64,000 nucleotides of DNA from contig NC_089437.1 of NCBI RefSeq assembly GCF_026210795.1, positions 2,914,001 through 2,978,000 on the forward strand, in the 5' to 3' direction. The notes beneath the pieces are model-generated. The model searched no databases and was not told the origin of the DNA. It saw only the letters and a list, made by a program, of their open reading frames with translations. The first letter of the stretch is position 1. Each line of letters starts with the position of its first letter. Made by a program: the position numbers and the translations under genes. Positions 35,334-48,042 of this stretch are shown here, piece by piece. This stretch comes from Rhizophagus irregularis. Its lineage: Eukaryota; Glomeromycota; Glomeromycetes; Glomerales; Glomeraceae.

Positions 35334-35741
35334 AAATTATTTATGAAACTTAAATTTGGTTATAATTGTATTTTAACTATTTTAACTTTGGGTAATAGTG
35401 GGGGAAAACATGAACTTTATTTTTATTCTTGTTATCATCTATATTATTATATTTTATCTACCGATTGGACTTTAAAAATTATACAGATTATATTCATTTT
35501 AAATTTTTTTTTTTTGTTTGTAATTATTTGTATATTATATTCACTATCTAATTTTGTAACCTTCATTCTTTTATGTTGAAACCATTAACGAATTTATAAA
35601 TAATCACAATTTCGAATTCGTTTCTATAATGAGATTCTTTTGTATTGTATAAATATGTTAAATAAATTTTTAAATTATTAAACTATTGTTACATAACAAA
35701 ATCTAAAAATAATAAATTATTAATGTTTAACGTTAAATATC
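35334..35741. other. Convergent intergenic gap, kinase and DUF2470 gene
   Basis: 408 bp between two gene 3' ends. It is AT-rich with poly-T tracts; ORFs here have no support. Confidence 0.55.
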
Positions 35742-36501
35742 TTATTTAGATTTCCTTTCTGCAGAAGAACTTTGTTCTTTCCATAGCAGCCAAATATGAC
35801 CATAAATCAGATTAGCAACAACCCATTTCACCAATGTCATAGTGTCCTCTTCACCTCTCATTATCAACACAATATAGGCTGTCACTGCTTCAATAGTATG
35901 CAGACTAATCAGGATAACTAAGATTAAATTAATTAGAGTTTGCCCAAAGAATTCTCTTAGTTCTTCAATAATTGCTGGCGATGAATAAGGGTAGAAAGCA
36001 ATTGTTAATAGAAATACGATAGAAAATGTGGTTATTAATAAATCTGCTATTCCAGGTATAATAAAAGGAGTATGAGAAATTAAATTTTGTGAGGATGAAC
36101 CGGAAAACATTGGAGGTGGTCTTGTACTTGGCTAAAGTAGATGAAATGGATGGAATTAATTAATACAAATAACAATTGATAAAAATAATGCAAATATATT
36201 TTACCAAGCCCAAAGCGTCCTCAGCCTCTTGTGCCATCCGAGTCAATGTAGGTCTAACTTCTTCATACGATCTCAATCGAATTTTAAATTTAATATGAAC
36301 TTCTGATTTTGATCCATTCTCCTCTTCTACTTCTACTACAAAACCATTGGAATCTATATCTACCATACGAGCACTAACTGCACTTCTAGTTTCTCCATAA
36401 TACTTTGCGTATCCTAGAATAGTAGCAGGATGTGTATTCATATAAGAAACTAAACGTTCTGAATGAGGAGAAATGGGGTCATTAACTTTACGACTATACA
36501 T
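35742..36501 (-). CDS. DUF2470 domain membrane protein
   Basis: Two exons, 36205-36501 and 35742-36131, give 228 residues. Residues about 5-95 match the DUF2470 fold also found at the end of HugZ-type haem-utilisation proteins: SPHSERLVSYMNTHPATILG, ARMVDIDSNGFVVEV, RSYEEVRPTLTRMAQEAE. The second half has three or four membrane segments (LLITTFSIVFLLTIAF, TLINLILVILISLHTIEAV, LVKWVVANLIYGHIWLLW) and ends in a Lys-rich tail. This DUF2470-plus-membrane layout is common in fungi and has no assigned function that I can name. An upstream in-frame ATG at 36588 would add 29 residues; the internal start MYSRKVND has the better context (AAAAATG) and family-like spacing. Confidence 0.8.
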
Positions 36502-36663
36502 TTTTGAGAAATGAAACTTACTTGACAGGAAGATCCAAAAAAGGTTTGTTTTAGACAAATTCATTGTCACGTGACTTTTATTCAGCATTACAATAGTGCA
36601 TCATAATTTAAATAAAATAAATAAATAATAAATCGGTATTTACCAGCGAAAAATTGATTCTAA

Positions 36664-39600
36664 ATGCCTCGTCATAGAAAAGATATTGACGACGGGTTAG
36701 ATACCTCATCAGAAAGTGATAAAGAGTTGTTTGAAATATCTGACACTCTTTTACTGGAGGAAAAAGAATTATTTGAAGGTAGGTTAACCCTATATCTCGG
36801 TTCGAATTTGAAAATTTTATTTAGTTTTTTTTTGAATTAAACATAGATCCTTCACGTCGACATAAACGTCGTAAATTTACAAAAGAGGATGCATATCTTG
36901 GAATCTGGGCAGATTCTGAAGAAGATCGCCCAAATCGTAAGAAAAGGTGAGTTAAAATTTTGTTATTAAAATTGAATTTTCCTTTCATATGTTTAACGTG
37001 TTATATTTATATTTAATAGAGACGTGCGATTTGTTGCCTCAACTTCGAAATCAGTTACAAACGAAAATGATACAGCAGAAAAACATATGTACGTAATTAT
37101 TTAATTGAATTTTTAATTGTAGATCCGGCTGCAACAAGACTTTTCGAACAAGATCAACATCGCTTTCCAATAATTACATACTTTAGTAATACCGGCACTG
37201 ATTAATTTTGGTAGTCGCTCAAAAATTTTTTCTCTCCAACTCTAGCGCTTAATAATATGTTAACCTTATAATTATGTCTTTAGAAGTAAACAGTTTCCAG
37301 TTGATAATTTTAACGAACCAAAAGAAGAAAAAGATGTAATGGAATCTCGTAGTATTGAGGTTGATAATGAAGATGGTGAAGGTCGTGGAGGCCTTGGTTC
37401 AAGTTTTTCACAGATAGATGATCTTGATGAAGAACCGCTAACAACCAAAAAAGAAATGTTTTCCTTTGCATCTGGTTCATCTTCACGAGAATCCACGACG
37501 TTAGATGAAATGCTTAATATACAATTTTCATCTACAAAAAGTAAAGGGAAAAGAAAATCTCAGTTTACCCCTCAATTCAAAGAATCTTTACCAGTAGATA
37601 AAGATTTTGGAAATTTTGAAAAGCATACAAAAGGAATCGGCCTGAAATTGATGCAAAAAATGGGCTATAAAATAGTAAGTAATAAAACCAAATTAACTCT
37701 CGTCAAATCGAATTATTTAATAATTATTTTTCTATTAGGGTGAAGGTTTGGGCTCAGATGGACGTGGTATTGTCAATCCAATTGAATCACAGCCACGACC
37801 TGCGAGAATGGGGTTGGCATATCACGGATTCAAAGAGAAAACAAAACAAGTTCAAAAGGATAATGTAGATGATGATGAAATTAGCATCAAACCTGTCAAA
37901 AAAGAAAAGAGTAATGCGTGGAAGAAATCTGCTAAAGCTAAAAAATCCAGAGTTGCTTACAAGACTGCGGATGAAATTATCAACGAAATCGGTTCAGGCC
38001 CATCAGTTCAACCAATCAAAATCATTGATATGACCGGTCCACAGGTAATTATTTTTTTTGTCATTATTAATTTTGAAATATCTAAATTAGCTAAATCAAT
38101 TATAATTCCCGTAGGCTCGTGAGATTTCTTCAACTAGTCAGATCTCCTCGCAAGCAATTCCGGACACATCCACACGTTTACCAGAATTACGTCATAACCT
38201 TCGATTGATTGTTGATTTATCGAAGGCGGATTTGGAACATTTTACAAGAGAACGTCATGTACAAACTGAACGCACCAAGACGTTAAGAAAAGAAATAGCT
38301 AGAGTAACGGCGCAAGTAAATGATGAAACAACAAGTAAGCTATATTGCTAGATTTACACAAAAACGGTTACTTCCTTAGTAAATTCATTTTATGATTATT
38401 ACGTAGTTAACCTTTATTATATTCTATTCATTTATAGAGATCAAACGTCTTGGAGAAATTATGTCGATCATTAAAGAGTGCAGCAGACATCTTACTGTTT
38501 CCTTATCAAGCGATTCCCCCTCATTAGAGTTGTTTTCTGATGCTTTTGAAAAATTACAAAACGAATATTCTAATGAATTCGCTTTATACAATTTGGATGC
38601 CGCTGTAATTGCAATAATTACGCCAGTAGTAAGTTTAAACCATTTTCATTATGATTCTCCCAATATACTAGGAATTTTATTTTAATTTTTTTTTCATAGA
38701 TTAAACAAAATATGATCGATTGGGATCCATTAGAAGATCCTAATTTCGGATTATCATTGGAGTTTCAAAAATGGAAAGGATTATTCAAGAAAAGTCCACC
38801 TATAACGAATGCTCCATCTGATAGGTTTAATTACGATCCATACAAGCGCTTTAGGTAAATCAGATAAATTAAGAGAACAATTATTTCCTTTATATTATGA
38901 TTTTAATCCTTTTTTTTTTACCTTTTAGTGAAATTACTATGACACCCTATGAGAGTATGATGTATAGTGTTTGGCTTCCAAAAATCAGATCTGCAATAAA
39001 GTAAGTATTTTTATATGATATTTTTAATTATACATTAGTAAGTTTCTAAATTTAATTCATTTAAATATGATAAAGTAATATGTGGAATGCCCGGGATTAT
39101 GATCCAGCAATAAAACTACTAGAAAATTGGAAACCACCTTTATTACCAGTGTTTATTTATGATAACATCATAGATCAGCTTATTATGCCAAAATTGACAA
39201 GAGAGGTGGACTCCTGGAATCCAAATACTGATAAACAGATGATACATCAATGGCTACACCCTTGGCTTCCTTTATTGAGGGAACGAATGGAACCTTTATA
39301 CTTGACTATTCGCCAAAAATTCAGATCATCCTTACAGAGATGGGATCCTATCGATACAACTGCATTTGACATTATAGAGCCCTGGAATAACGTGTGTACG
39401 CGGGTCTATTCGGATTTGATTATTATGAACATAATTATTAATGTTTGTATATTATTTATCAGGTTTTCAAGCTGAAAGATATGCAATCTCTCATAGTTAA
39501 ATCTGTATTACCAAAACTTACGGAGACAATGAAGAGGAGACTTCAAATAAATCCAAAAAATCAAGAATTAGGTAATACTTTTTTTTTTTTTTTGGTTTTG

Positions 39601-40426
39601 CCTCACTCATCTTCATATTTTAATTTATTAGATGTTTTCAATTGTATCATGATATGGAGAGATTTGTTTACCCCTAAAGTTTTTAATCAATTATTTGAAG
39701 ATACTTTCTTTATAAAATGGTTGGATACGTTATATATTTGGTTAACACATAATCCAAATTATGATGAGATACGACAATGGTTGGTTATATTCTGAACTTT
39801 ACTACATATTGATGAGAATCATCTAATATTTTAACTTTTCCTTCATTAGGTATCTTTTCTGGAAATCATTATTCCCTAAAGAAATGCTTGACAGTCCAAT
39901 TATCGAAGAACAATTTACGAAGGCGTTGTGTATGATTGAAGAAAGCATTTCTTTAGGAAGTGAAGCGTCTACTAGGTTTGTTATTCTTTAAATATTTTAA
40001 TATTTATTTTCTATGATCATGTATTATTATACAAATGTGATTTCATCATTTATCTTACAGTTATCTACGATTTTATTTTTTTATAATAGGTTGTCTCATC
40101 CTTCTCAAAAAAGTACAATTCCAGAACCTGAACAATTTAGATTCTTGCCTGAAGAATCTACTGGTTATACGGACATTGCAGATGTAACTTTTTTCGAGAT
40201 TGTCGAGGAGTTTGCTCAAGATCAAAACCTTTTGTTTTTACCAACAAATAAAACTCATGATTCTGGAAAACCGCTATATCGAATGGGTGGTACACCAGAA
40301 GGCGTCGGAGGGTTACTTATGTACTTAAGTGATGATGTAATGTATGTCAAAGAAGGCCAGAACTGGACACCAATGGGATTTGATGAAGTTTTGGAAAAAT
40401 TAGAAAGTTCAAAACGTCAGCGTTGA
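36664..40426 (+). CDS. TFIP11: G-patch splicing factor, TFIP11/Ntr1 family
   Basis: Activator of the DEAH helicase Prp43 in spliceosome disassembly (yeast Ntr1/Spp382, human TFIP11), in the nucleus. Fourteen exons: 36664-36778, 36847-36946, 37020-37088, 37284-37674, 37739-38044, 38115-38334, 38438-38628, 38700-38854, 38929-39000, 39076-39391, 39463-39571, 39632-39779, 39850-39975 and 40090-40426; 884 residues. An acidic N-terminus includes YLGIWADSEED, the family's N-terminal motif. The G-patch (about 210-255) reads GIGLKLMQKMGYKIGEGLG with an intron in it. The remaining GCFC-like region contains IDWDPLEDPNFGLSLEFQKW, TPYESMMYSVWLPKIRSAI and HPWLPLLRERMEPLY. Divergent to the DUF2470 gene with 162 bp between starts. 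Confidence 0.93.
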
Positions 40427-40688
40427 TTATGTTATACATTAGGGATTATCAAATGATTATTTGTTTGTTTGTCGTTCGAGTGTTCTTTAACGGATCAAAA
40501 TTTGAGGTACTACGAATTCATAGTTAAAGGCTCGTTTCAATTAATTATGTTAGATTAAGCAAATACTATAAATCAATGTTTTTGATGTAATAATTAATAA
40601 TTTATAAATTTATCATGTACTTTGAAAAATAATTTGGCTTTTTTCGTACGCATCATAATTTTTTTGCATTCAAACAAGGGTCAGGGCC

Positions 40689-40802
40689 GCAAATGTATCG
40701 TTCTTATACGTGTACGACATACTATCTTATACGACCTATATTATGTGACATATACGTCGTATAAGAACATAGCACCTGATCGTATAAGAACGATACATTT
40801 GC
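40689..40802. mobile_element. 114-bp MITE with 9-bp target duplication
   Basis: Perfect 22-bp terminal inverted repeats begin GCAAATGTATCGTTCTTATA, and the element is flanked by identical GTCAGGGCC at 40680-40688 and 40803-40811. The interior repeats the CTTATACG/CGTATAAG motif, making most of the element a hairpin. The perfect arms and duplication point to a recent insertion. The 9-bp duplication and GCA ends match the 443-bp element at 5887, suggesting a similar (MULE-like) mobilising enzyme. Confidence 0.95.
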
Positions 40803-40856
40803 GTCAGGGCCAGACTATTACTAAGTCTCGCCAATCACGTGGTCGTGACGGTTAGC

Positions 40857-40884
40857 AACTTTCACAACTTTCACAACTTTCACA
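40857..40884. repeat. Three 10-bp direct repeats
   Basis: The unit CAACTTTCA(C) is repeated three times in a row between the MITE and the frataxin gene. It may be chance or a small regulatory cluster. Confidence 0.6.
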
Positions 40885-41272
40885 TGATCTTATGCAAATT
40901 GTTTATAAGCAATACCCGCCATAATCACATGCGGAACACTGAAATTTTTACAATTATCTATATAAAAATTAATATCAGATATACTGTACAAGTTTTGACT
41001 TATTTCTTTATTCAAAGCATTCAAGTTATAGTAAAAAAAGACAAAAATGCTACCTATAATTTCAAGTTATACTTAGAAAAACAGCTTTTCTTGGATATTT
41101 TTCACCTGTTTAGTAAACATCCACAATATCTTATATTTGAAGCTCTAAACTGCTGATAAACCAATCAAATTTGGGGTCTATGATAGGTTAAGATTCCCCG
41201 TGCAACATGATCACATGTTAATTGATTCTCTTCAAACTTTTTTTTTTTAACATTTGCCTTTTTCTCACAATT

Positions 41273-42139
41273 ATGGTACCACGCACTTTGTCTTTTCTCC
41301 ATAACAAAACTCCTCCAAACGCGCGTTATCGTAAATTACTATTATTGTCGTGTCGTTTCCTCTTTTCAAGGAATCAAACATCTTTCTTAACCACGAGAAA
41401 TTTATTGATAGAAAGAAATGGTGCTTGTTATTATAGATTTTATGAGCCAATACACTTACTAGAAAGTAAACGGTTCAATATTCCGAAATATAGTTTTCGT
41501 TGCTATACAGGCTCTGATAGTCCAAAACCAACTATTTCATATACTATCAGGTTGGTCTGCCTACTCCCTCTTATTTCCAATTGACCCAGTTGTCCTTTGT
41601 CAAATATTTAATTAAGCTTTTTACTGTAAAGTGATCTTTCACAAGATACATATCATCGCCTATCAGAAATTGCTTTGGAATACTTGCTAGAATATTTTGA
41701 AAATTTAGATGATCGACTAAATATATCCGCTTTTGATGTTGAATATTCGGTAAGTTATGATAAATGTAATTTTTTATTATTAGATATTAATATTTCCAAT
41801 ACAACTTAAATATCAGAGTGGAGTTCTTACACTTAAATGTGGGACATCAGGCGTTTATGTACTTAATAAGCAACCGCCTAATAAACAGATTTGGTTGTCG
41901 TCTCCTATCAGGTGGGTGATATCTAAAAATTTCTTTAAATAATTAGGTTGAGTTAATTTCTTAATTTTTTTCATACGAATACTTTATGGAATTGAAGTGG
42001 ACCTAAGCGATATGATTTTGATTCAAAACACAAAAAATGGTTTTATCATCGAGATAATTCAACGCTGGATGGACTTCTTAATGAGGAACTGTCTACAGTA
42101 TTCGGTGCAAAAATTGATATTTCTGTACCAACTGGCTAA
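41273..42139 (+). CDS. YFH1: Frataxin, mitochondrial iron-sulfur cluster assembly factor
   Basis: Stimulates sulfur transfer on the Nfs1-Isu1 complex in mitochondria. Exons: 41273-41550, 41632-41749, 41817-41911 and 41998-42139; 210 residues. The first ~80 residues are Arg-rich with few acids ([18 protein letters not shown]), a mitochondrial targeting sequence. The mature domain starts near [20 protein letters not shown] and includes the acidic ridge EYFENLDDR, then [37 protein letters not shown] and a C-terminal helix [14 protein letters not shown]. Each of the core sheet signature residues is present. The last intron falls inside the WLSSP/SGPKRYD signature. Confidence 0.95.
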
Positions 42140-43278
42140 AATTTTATTGTTTTTATTTTCAAGCATTCATATATATAATTACGAATGCAATAAATGTTCC
42201 CTAATCCAAATAATAAAGCGACCACGGCCTTTTAGTGATACAACGTTAACTGTATTGTTTGTAGATCTTCCATATTTCCGAACCCTGAATATCAATGCTT
42301 ATTTAATCCTTTCAATCCAAATTTATCCATACTGGTACATATTCATCATTTATTTGAGAGTAAAAAAATAATTAAAAATACTCTACTTCATTAGCCTCGT
42401 TATGTGCATTTGCATTTATTCAAGATTACTTTATCGTGAAATCAGTAATTACGTATTGATATTCCTTTTTGGTTTACGAATTCTTCGCTTATGTAAAATC
42501 TACCTAAAATATTGTTTGAATACATATCATTTAATTAAATTTGATTTTCTGATACGATTATTTTTCTTTGTGGTGAAGCAACCGTTAGACATTACTCCCA
42601 GAACGGAATTCACAAAAGTGTTGTGCAAAAAAAAAAACGATTCATATATTATTTGCTATAATAGCATTGCTTATTTGAATAAACTTTTATTGCATAATAG
42701 CTTTTTTTTATTTAAAATTAAAAAAAGACTGGCAATTCTGGAAGAAATGTTATATCTTAGACCATTAATATTTTACGCATTATATTCGTACATTATTGTT
42801 TCATTACTAAATTAAGATGTTTTTGACTAGATCGGAATGTTTTTGATCGAAAAAATCATCTATTTTGTATGTAAATCGATTTTAATTGATTGGTGATTTA
42901 TTTATTCCATTTCTTTTTGAAAAAAAAAGAGAAATAAAGTTGATAATGGTAAACCAATAACTGATCTACTGATATCAAATTTTTTTTTTTTTACTTGCAT
43001 AAAGGAACAAAGGTTATTTTGTTTTAACAGACACATGCTAATCTTTTAAGGTATTGTCGATCAATTTTTTAAATGAGAATAACCGGCTGAAAATTCATAC
43101 ATGCACATGATAATGCACAAATTCTAGCCGGTTTGCATTAATATTGTAAAGTCATATTATGACATACCTACATACCTCAAGTTGAGGCTTTCAATAACTG
43201 ATCGACATTATATAAATCGGACTCTCGACTCAAACAGTACTCCAAACAAAAAAAATATAAAAAAAAATTATATAAAAA
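42140..43278. other. Intergenic between frataxin and Vps9 genes; contains an unexplained ORF
   Basis: 1.1 kb without a supported gene. An ATG frame at 42,402-42,815 (137 codons, hydrophobic and basic) is longer than most chance ORFs in such AT-rich DNA, but it has no recognisable domain and poor start context. The region 43,075-43,260 is the Vps9 promoter. Confidence 0.4.
43209..43217 (+). promoter_or_regulatory. Likely TATA box of the Vps9 gene
   Basis: TATATAAAT lies about 62 bp upstream of the start codon and is followed by a GC-richer patch (CGGACTCTCGACTC) that could hold the transcription start. Confidence 0.45.
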
Positions 43279-45959
43279 ATGGAATCGACAACAGAAAACA
43301 GAGTTGAAACTATTCCAACGACTTCTACGGAAGACAAAATCAAAGATATTGAACAAGATGCGACAAAAGATATAACACTACAATCAAAAGAAATAAAGCG
43401 AAGTTCATCACCTTTCGAATACCAAAAAGTTGCTCAATTTGATCCACTATCAAACAATAAAGATAAACAATGTACGATTCTTTGATGTTAGTTACTCTCT
43501 TATCTACAAAAGTATATACTCATAATTAAATATTTCGTAACTCTAGCTGAAGAGATAGGAACAAATTCAAAAGAAATAATTAACGAAAAGCAAGAAAATG
43601 GAATAAAACAGGATCAAACAAATGAAAAAGAAAATACAAAGTTCGAGTTCACTCGTTCTCTTGAAACCAATCTATTATCGTCACAAAGAGGTAGAGAAAT
43701 TTTTTAGACTTAATATTTTTTTTTTTTGTTATATTAATAACATTTAATTTTTATAAAGATGGCGATTCTTCATATGATAGTATTAATGAAAAACAAATTA
43801 CTGCAAGCACAGTAGAGAGTGTTGTAAGACAACACAAATTATCAAGAAAGCCATCTCCTCAACAGGATGCACAATTTGATTTTGGAAAGTTTCTTCAACA
43901 AATGAGCAATCCAAGTGCACAAAATATTGCGCGTTATGTCAAAAAGTAAAAATTTGTTAGAATATCCCTAAGTCTTAAGTCTTCCCTTGAACAAAATTTA
44001 ACTTCTTTTGTTTAATAACAGTTTTGAAAAAGAATTTGAACGAAAAGCTTGGACTGTTAATGAACAAATCAGAATCATACATGATTTCTTAGATGTATGT
44101 ATAATAGTTGAAACGGTGGTCACATATTGAATAGTAACTAAGCTGAAGAATTTAATATTTTTTTTTTAGTTCATAGCTTTGAAAATGCGTAACTGCGAGT
44201 TATGGCGGAATAGTTCTGATGTAGAATTTGAAAATGCGAAAGAAGGCATGGAAAAGTTGGTGATGAATAGATTGTACAAATTGTATGTCAGAAAAACTAT
44301 ATTTGTTTAAATTATTGTTTAATGTGATAAAATTAATGAAACTTTTTTTTTCTAGAACCTTCTCACCAGCAATTCATGGTTCAGTAACAACAGACGATAG
44401 AGAACGAGACGAAATCTTGCATCAAAAAATTCAAATTTTTAGATGGGTTAAAGAAGAACATTTAGATATACCTACTGCCCCACATAATGAACAATTCCTT
44501 GACTTTGCTAAGAAGGGTATAAAATTTTTTATAGTATCTTATCATAATTTGATATATTTGTTAACATGATTTTATATTATGTAATCAGAATTATTGAAAA
44601 TAAATTATTTCAAGGCGCCACGTGATAAACTTATTTGCATCCTTAACTGTTGCAAAGTCATTTTTGGTAAAATTTAAAATTTCTCAGTTTTAACAAAACA
44701 CAAAAAAAAAAAGAATAAGATATTTATAATATAACATAATAAATAGGTTTAATAAGACATGTAGACGGAGAAGAGGGGGCAGATAAATTTTTACCCATCC
44801 TTATTTTTGTTGTACTATCAGCTAATCCAGAACATCTAGTATCTAATGTCCAGTGAGTCCTTTTTTTATCATATAAATTTTTTATTACAAATTTATTTGC
44901 TCATTATTTTTATAATTTGATTAGATACATATCAAGGTTTAGAAATCCAGAAAAATTACAATCCGAAGCTGGTTACTATCTTTCAAGTTTGGTAAGTGTA
45001 CATTAATATCATTAATATAATCATATAAGCACATTACATTATAAAACTAATTAATCATATTATCATAAAAAGATGGGTGCAATTTCATTTATTGAAAATA
45101 TGGATGCATCATCACTTTCTATAACACAAGAGGACTTTGATAAGTAAGTAATTACTCCATTTATTTAAGATCAAATATTTTTCATTTATTAATTTATATT
45201 ATGATTAGAAATATTGAAGTAACCATGAAAGAACTCGAAAGGGAAAGGCCAAAAATACCGGAAAATACGAGAGAAATCAGTTATGATAATGTATTACACC
45301 CTTCAAGATCCGCACAAAATTTAAGGTCACCCATTTTGAACCCTGCGCAAGCTAGAGCATTATTCGAAAATGGAAGAAATTTTGCCCAAAGAACGATACA
45401 AAAACCGCTTAACATAGTTGGGAAGATTTTTGCAGAGATCAGTAACGAGGCTAACGAAACGCTTAATACACGTCAAGTTAATTCTAATTTAGAAGTAAAT
45501 TCATCTTCACAATCTTCTTCGCGTAGTATTTCGCCTCAAAGACCACCATCAATTAATGAACAACCTGTTCGTCATAGACGATTGTCAGATAGTGATTTGT
45601 TACAGGATCAAGGAAGTAGGGAACGATCAGATTCAGTCTCTTCAAGGTCTTCTCGAGCGTCCAACGATTTTTCTGATGTTCAAGCAGAAGTAGCACGAGT
45701 TTCGGAAGCCGAATTTCAAGCATCTCTTGCAAAACTTATCTCGATGTTCCCTGATATGGATTCGGAAGTGTGTGAATCGGTATTGCAAGCCAACGAATGG
45801 AGAATGACTTCATCTATAGATCAACTTTTAGAAATGTCGAACCCAAATATTGGAAGAAGTGATTTTTATAGAGAAAATTCTTTTGAATTAAATAATATTT
45901 CTGATAATGACAATAATCCACGTGATGAAGAAAAAAATGAATTATTTGCGGTTTCTTAA
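43279..45959 (+). CDS. VPS9: Vps9/Rabex-5-type guanine nucleotide exchange factor with CUE domain
   Basis: Activates Rab5/Vps21-type GTPases in endosome fusion and vacuolar sorting. Eleven exons: 43279-43471, 43547-43690, 43759-43945, 44022-44094, 44170-44282, 44356-44516, 44589-44666, 44747-44852, 44925-44991, 45073-45143 and 45209-45959; 647 residues. The helical bundle and VPS9 core occupy about 180-397: FEREFERKAW-like start, [67 protein letters not shown]. The C-terminus has a Ser-rich linker (400-560) and a CUE domain (about 568-613: [20 protein letters not shown]), which binds ubiquitin, as in yeast Vps9. The first 170 residues are low complexity and charged. Confidence 0.93.
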
Positions 45960-46392
45960 ATTTTTGTTGCACAATTTGAATTCACTTATTATTAATATAT
46001 TTTCATCACGTTACATATAATTAATTGACTTCTTCATTCTCCTATTGTTTATTTTATTTTATTTTATTTTTATTATTCATATAAAAAATTCCTTTCGCTA
46101 AAAGATAATTATTTAATTTTTATATTATAATTTTTTTGTTGATTTGTTATAAAAAGTATTTTTTTTTTTATAATTTTTAGGATTAGATGATTTTAGATGA
46201 TTATTAATTTTTGCAATCTTGTCTAATAGTTAATTTAGTATTCCGTTTTCAAAAAGTATAAAGTATTGTAAGTATGTATGCTAAATTTAATAATAAAACG
46301 TGTGATTTATAAATGTCGCTAATATAAATTCTCATTTATTAAAATTTAGACTTTCCATACTATTTACATCAAAACTAATAAAATTTGTTAAT
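45960..46392. other. Convergent intergenic gap
   Basis: 433 bp between the 3' ends of the Vps9 gene (+) and the CDCA7-like gene (-). Only AT-rich 3' flanks are present. Confidence 0.6.
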
Positions 46393-47565
46393 TTAAGAAT
46401 CACCTAAATATTCCATAACAGAATTATAACCAGCCTTTATGGCAATATGTTTAAGAATACCCGTAGCAGATAGGCCTTTCTTTTTTCTACAAAAAGAACA
46501 ATTACATACATCTCTACATTTAGGACAATTCCATTCTCCTGATTCACGCGCATCCTGTAAAGTTTGTCCATATCTGATCGAAGAAAAGACGTAAAGTTAA
46601 AAATTACGTATAAAGAGATTTTGTCTAAGATGTTTTACTTACCTGCCAAGTAAACATCGTTCATCCATCATCACTTTACATAAAGATCCATCTTCGAGAA
46701 TATTCTAAAGGAATTTGCGTTAAATAATATTTTTATAAAGCTAACAATTCATAAAAAACTGGTAATACTTACGGTACACTGAACTTTTTCTTCGATCGTT
46801 TTTTGACGACATTGATGACAAGTTGTACCATGTTCAGAATCATAAATCCGACCACCATAAATTCTTCTACCAAGATGATTACGAGAAATTTTTCTACAAC
46901 TTTTCATAATGGTTTTTTCGACGAATTTGATTTTCTTTGGAGTGCCACGTGATTCCTAATGAAAATAATTATTTTAGAAATGTAGAGTTAAAATTGATTT
47001 TTGGGATCGGGTAATAATGATACCTTTAGAGGTTTAGGAGGAGGTGAAGCGTAAAATTTTTTTCTACTTTTACGAAGATTATATCTTGGAGTCTAATAAA
47101 TATATGATAAACTTTATATTTATAAGACGCGTCGATAAAAATATTTAGAAAAAGTGGCATCTTCGCCTCCTTTTTTTATATACCTGTTCTTTAATTCTTT
47201 CACTACGACGGGAAGGTCTTCTCCTTTCTTGTTCACCTTCACCACCACTTCCATTATTTTCAGTGATAACACGTGGTTTAGGTAGTTTAGGTTTAATTTG
47301 TTTTTTAAGTGATAATTTAAGTAAATTATCATTATCCAACCCAAGTTTTGCTAATATAGCACGATTTTGTTCGATACGTTCCTGTCTTTCCCTTTCATAT
47401 TCTGCTCCTATCTAATAATATATATATTTTATTTTTTAAAAAAAATAAAATAAAATAAAATAAAAAAATAAAATAAAAAATAATAAAAGGGATAATAAAA
47501 AAAAAAAGACGCGTTTTATATCAATTACTGCGGTTTATTATTATACTTACAGTGAATAAGGACAT
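46393..47565 (-). CDS. CDCA7-like zinc-finger protein (zf-4CXXC_R1 domain)
   Basis: Six exons: 47551-47565 (15 nt), 47184-47411, 47024-47092, 46773-46955, 46643-46704 and 46393-46573; 245 residues. The C-terminal ~95 residues match the CDCA7 zinc-finger region: RIYGGRIYDSEHGTTCHQCR, QKT, GRYGQTLQDA, WNCPKCRDVCNCSFCRKKKG, ATGILKHIAIKAGY. Animal CDCA7 recruits the remodeller HELLS to hemimethylated DNA. Here ten cysteines are seen; the CxxC between the first and second halves is reduced to a single Cys (MMDERC), so binding may differ. The N-terminus is charged (EYERERQERIEQNRAIL) and basic, with RRRPSRRSERIKEQ and TPRYNLRKSRKK, fitting nuclear localisation. Chromatin role is by family only. Confidence 0.87.
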
Positions 47566-48042
47566 ATTTTTTTTTTTATTCAGGTTCTTGCTTTTTTCTT
47601 GCTTTTTTTTTTAAAAAAAAAAAATTTGAGAGAGAACTTTCAAGAAAAAAAGAATAGAAGCCAAAAGAAAAAAAAAAAAAAAAAAACAAATGCCACGTTC
47701 GAATTACGTTATTATAAAAAAAATATATATTTTATTTAAAAAAGGAATATCAACATTTACGTGTTATGTTTATAAAGAATCTAATAGGAATGGTTTTTTT
47801 CCTTTTTTGTGATTTGTAATGTTTTAGCGAATGTAGATCAATAATTATCATTATTAAATTTAAATTAAATTCACTAAATATATATAAGTACGTATGTAAA
47901 TCGAAATTCAAAAAAAAAAAAAATTTTTTTTTCTTTCTTTCTTTCTGCTCTTTCTATTCTTTTCTACGAGAGAAAAAAAAAACGTTAAGAAATAAAATAA
48001 AATAAAATAAAAATTATAAAATAAAATTTTTTTTAAAAAAAA
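47566..48042. other. Divergent promoter region with long A/T runs
   Basis: 477 bp between the start codons of the CDCA7-like gene (-) and the BIO gene (+). It has several 10-20 nt homopolymer runs and a TTTCTTTCTTTC stretch; no gene is seen. Confidence 0.6.

Larger units (their letters stand above)
40427..41272. other. Intergenic between TFIP11 and frataxin genes
   Basis: Contains the 114-bp MITE and a three-unit 10-bp repeat; otherwise AT-rich. The frames at 40,622-41,156 have no domain or splice support. The 41,160-41,270 part is the likely frataxin promoter. Confidence 0.55.

Noticed and set aside
37089-37283. Possible extra exon inside a 195-nt TFIP11 intron (after ATTGTAG)
   Set aside because: The frame from that acceptor soon reaches a stop; skipping it keeps the protein frame intact.
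42402-42815. 137-codon hydrophobic ORF between frataxin and Vps9
   Set aside because: Longer than expected by chance, but no domain, weak start context and AT-driven composition; kept only as a note on the intergenic region.
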